DNA of 64,000 bases from the NCBI GenBank assembly GCA_017642885.1, contig JAEPOM010000008.1, positions 93,716 through 157,715 of the forward strand, in the 5' to 3' direction. Source of the stretch: Henriciella sp. (GTDB lineage Bacteria > Pseudomonadota > Alphaproteobacteria > Caulobacterales > Hyphomonadaceae). This document shows, one piece after another, positions 62,391-64,000 of this stretch; position 1 is the first letter of the stretch; every line of letters begins with the position of its first letter. The position numbers and the translations under genes are program-made. The notes below the pieces were generated by a model that searched no databases, was not told where the DNA came from, and worked only from the letters and a program-made list of their open reading frames with translations.

Positions 62391-62804
62391 ATGAACTGGA
62401 TCGAGATTATCGGAACAGTCAGCGGGGCGCTATGCGTCTGGTTGTTGATCCAGCGGAATATCTGGAACTTTCCGGCGGGCATTTTGAGTTGCACAATGTT
62501 TCTCATGCTGTTCGCCCGTTCGGGGCTCTACGCAGATGCCGGATTGCAAGTGGTGTTTATTGCACTGAATGCCTTGGGGTTGTTCTGGTGGCTGCGGGGT
62601 GGAGCTGATCAAGATGGCGTTCGGATTGCGTCGCTCAGCCCGGCTCAGTTGGTCGGTTGTCTCGCCGCGGTAGCGGTGATCGCCGGCGCTATTCACTTTG
62701 GATTGACCAGATGGACTGATTCAACCGTTGCTAGTTGGGATGCGATCACAACTTCACTGAGCCTCGTTGCGCAGTTCATGTTGGCGCGGGTGCTGTCAGT
62801 CTAA
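62391..62804 (+). pseudogene. pnuC: pnuC-like gene truncated by an IS element
   Basis: The frame from ATG 62391 encodes MNWIEIIGTVSGALCVWL, IWNFPAGILSCTMFL and DAITTSLSLVAQFMLAR, the N-terminal and middle parts of PnuC nicotinamide riboside (or similar vitamin) transporters, with about four membrane segments. After LAR the frame enters the IS end and stops within four codons (VLSV-stop at 62804). The usual C-terminal helices (ENW region) are lost and are not found on the far side of the IS. Likely a non-functional transporter. Confidence 0.82.
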
Positions 62805-63606
62805 TGCGAACCAGTCTCCAGCATCCAATTTCGTATCTGTGACTTAGGCAGCGAGAAGCCCGCGCCACTCAACCAGAGCGGCGTGTCGGAGATCTTTAAA
62901 CCTGGTTCTGCGCTCGATGTTTCTCTGATGGTTGAAGTGGTTGTGGACGGACGAATGGACCGAGACGAATTTCTGCAGAGTTCGCATTTGTCGAAATCTG
63001 AGCATGGCACGCTCTCGCCTTCGAAACGGCAGATGAGAGTTTTCTGCTCGGTTGTTTGCCCACCTCGCGGCTTCCTGTCGATCTTCGTTTCCAATCACTT
63101 TCATCGCGGCTCGATATGAAGCCAAGCGATCCGTTACGATCACTTCGGGATTGCCATATCGCTTCATCGCTTTCTTCAGAAACGTAAGCGCAGCCTTGCG
63201 ATCCCGCCGTTTGGTGACGAAACACTCCAGGACTTCACCCTCGTGATCGACGGCGCGCCAAAGGTAATGCTGCTTGCCATTGATCTTCACGAAGACCTCG
63301 TCCAGATGCCATCTCCACTGCGGACTTTGGCGCATGCTCTGCGAACGTTTCTTCCTGATCTCAGACGCGAACATAGGGCCAAATCGGTTCCACCAATGGC
63401 GAACACTTTCATGACAAACATCGATCCCGCGTTCGTGGAGCAGGTCTTCGACGTTGCGAAGTGAGAGCGGAAAACGAACATACATCATCACCGCGAGCCG
63501 AATGATTTCGGGTGACGTGTTGAAGTAGCGAAATGGATTTTTGGACATGCCACCGAGACTAAAGTCAGAGTAGGGGCGTCTCAATCGATTTTAGTCTGAC
63601 AGCACC
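62789..63606 (-). mobile_element. IS6-family insertion sequence, about 818 bp
   Basis: Left end GGTGCTGTCAGTCTAATGC at 62789 and right end, read inward, GGTGCTGTCAGACTAAAAT ending at 63606 form 19-bp imperfect terminal inverted repeats. They frame an IS6-type transposase gene, and the total size is that of IS26-like elements. Flanking bases (TTGGCGCG on the left, TCAGAGAG on the right) are not a direct repeat, which suggests adjacent deletion or recombination between copies. Confidence 0.88.
62844..63548 (-). CDS. IS6-family transposase
   Basis: 234 aa from ATG 63548, the length of IS26-type transposases; the 12 additional residues in the track come from the IS end. N-terminal HTH-like region (LSLRNVEDLLHERGI, HESVRHWWNRFG), then DDE catalysis: WHLDEVFVKI (first Asp), VIVTDRLASY (second Asp) and NNRAENSHLPFRRRERAM (Glu). 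Intact, so the element is probably still active. Confidence 0.93.
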   Translation of the reverse strand: MSKNPFRYFNTSPEIIRLAVMMYVRFPLSLRNVEDLLHERGIDVCHESVRHWWNRFGPMFASEIRKKRSQSMRQSPQWRWHLDEVFVKINGKQHYLWRAVDHEGEVLECFVTKRRDRKAALTFLKKAMKRYGNPEVIVTDRLASYRAAMKVIGNEDRQEAARWANNRAENSHLPFRRRERAMLRFRQMRTLQKFVSVHSSVHNHFNHQRNIERRTRFKDLRHAALVEWRGLLAA

Positions 63607-63620
63607 TCAGAGAGGATGAA

Positions 63621-63701
63621 ATGAAAACGAAGATGAGCATCATCATGCGCACAATCAGACTAAGAAAAGCGCTGTTTTGTCTCTTGTGTCTCGCGGGCTG
63701 A
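63621..63701 (+). pseudogene. Leader of a small lipoprotein, stopped at the lipobox
   Basis: ATG 63621 with GAGAGGA upstream encodes 26 residues ending ALFCLLCLAG and then TGA where a lipobox Cys (TGC) is expected. Beyond the stop, another frame reads NHTYPLPKPTKEDRKNTSES and GGKDVWLPRRFS before a stop, so a frameshift is also possible. Interpreted as a broken small lipoprotein gene; chance is not excluded. Confidence 0.4.
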
Positions 63702-63886
63702 ATCATACCTATCCCTTGCCCAAGCCCACCAAAGAAGATCGCAAAAACACATCTGAATCAAGCGTGGGAGGGAAAGATGTCTGGTTGCCAAGGCGATTTA
63801 GTTAGCGCTTGGCATGGGTAGGCCGTATTCGAACCAGTGGTCAGGTTTCCCATATTGGGGAATTATCGAATAAATGAGCGAGTTCT

Positions 63887-63916
63887 AATGTCTGCTTTGG
63901 GTCAGGAGCGGACATT
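63887..63916. repeat. REP-like hairpin
   Basis: AATGTCTGCT-TTGGGTCAGG-AGCGGACATT, a 10-bp stem with one G-T pair around a 10-nt loop. I recall near-identical hairpins (TGTCCGCTTTGGGTCGG type) as dispersed intergenic repeats in proteobacterial genomes, but this cannot be checked here. Confidence 0.55.
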
Positions 63917-64000
63917 CGCCGAGCGATTGTCCCGGGGCGAGCATACGGCGGCTCAATTGATCCGCGTCGTGAGGGCGTCCAAGGTTTGCCGCGTTTCCAA

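Larger units (their letters stand above)
63607..64000. other. Region right of the IS, mostly gene-poor
   Basis: 394 bp to the window end. It contains a broken small lipoprotein-like frame (63621), a REP-like hairpin (63887) and an ATG frame at 63888 that stays open to the window edge but starts inside the hairpin. The rest of pnuC is absent. Confidence 0.5.

Noticed and set aside
63888-64000. Gene start at ATG 63888 running off the window
   Set aside because: The ATG is inside a REP-like hairpin and has no ribosome site; only 37 codons are visible.

Overview
The window looks like chromosome of a marine, polysaccharide-degrading alphaproteobacterium, probably from the Hyphomonadaceae/Caulobacterales neighbourhood. 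This is inferred from the three large TonB-dependent receptors, many lipoprotein signal peptides, a NodT-type efflux lipoprotein, TPR-sulfotransferase and AraC (arabinose-binding-domain type) genes, and a periplasmic GMC/gluconate-dehydrogenase-subunit-3 sugar oxidation module. No rRNA, tRNA or CRISPR was seen.

Region 1 (1-12770) is an alginate utilisation locus on the + strand. It holds a PL6 alginate lyase (5' end outside the window), a PL17 oligoalginate lyase, a KdgF-like cupin, an MFS uronate transporter, a DEH-reductase-like beta-hydroxyacid dehydrogenase, KDPG aldolase, KDG kinase, a decayed second reductase/kinase pair, then a long TonB-dependent receptor ending at a strong terminator. 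Together these take polymer to oligomer, monouronate, DEH, KDG, KDPG, and pyruvate plus glyceraldehyde-3-phosphate. Two 17-bp palindromes of FadR/GntR type flank or overlap a TATAAT promoter before the receptor; no GntR gene is in the window.

Region 2 (13028-19659) is an AraC regulator, TonB receptor, MFS transporter, alpha/beta-hydrolase lipoprotein and GST-fold lipoprotein: an uptake/catabolic unit of unknown substrate. Region 3 (19716-23270, - strand) is a gluconate-2-dehydrogenase-subunit-3-like TAT protein, a GMC oxidoreductase and a double-DUF1080 lipoprotein, which fits 3-keto-glycoside formation and cleavage. Region 4 (23362-28491, - strand) is TonB receptor, TPR-sulfotransferase and MarR regulator. 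Region 5 (28783-33200) is a BCCT transporter, a shortened BCCT-like membrane protein and choline dehydrogenase.

Region 6 (33403-39794) has two small lipoproteins, a 7TMR-DISM histidine kinase with a NarL-type response regulator, and a divergent secreted protein with cysteine-rich tandem repeats. Region 7 (39986-52759) is an amidohydrolase, an RND tripartite efflux operon with a small two-TM channel gene, an ABC-F ATPase, an AraC/DUF2306 divergent pair and a polysaccharide deacetylase lipoprotein. Region 8 (53027-62274) is a surface-glycan-like cluster: GT2, two GT-C type membrane transferases, a PhyH dioxygenase, a TylF-type methyltransferase and a polyproline/SBBP lipoprotein. Region 9 (62275-64000) is a pnuC gene cut off by an IS6-family element, followed by a broken small reading frame and a REP-like hairpin.
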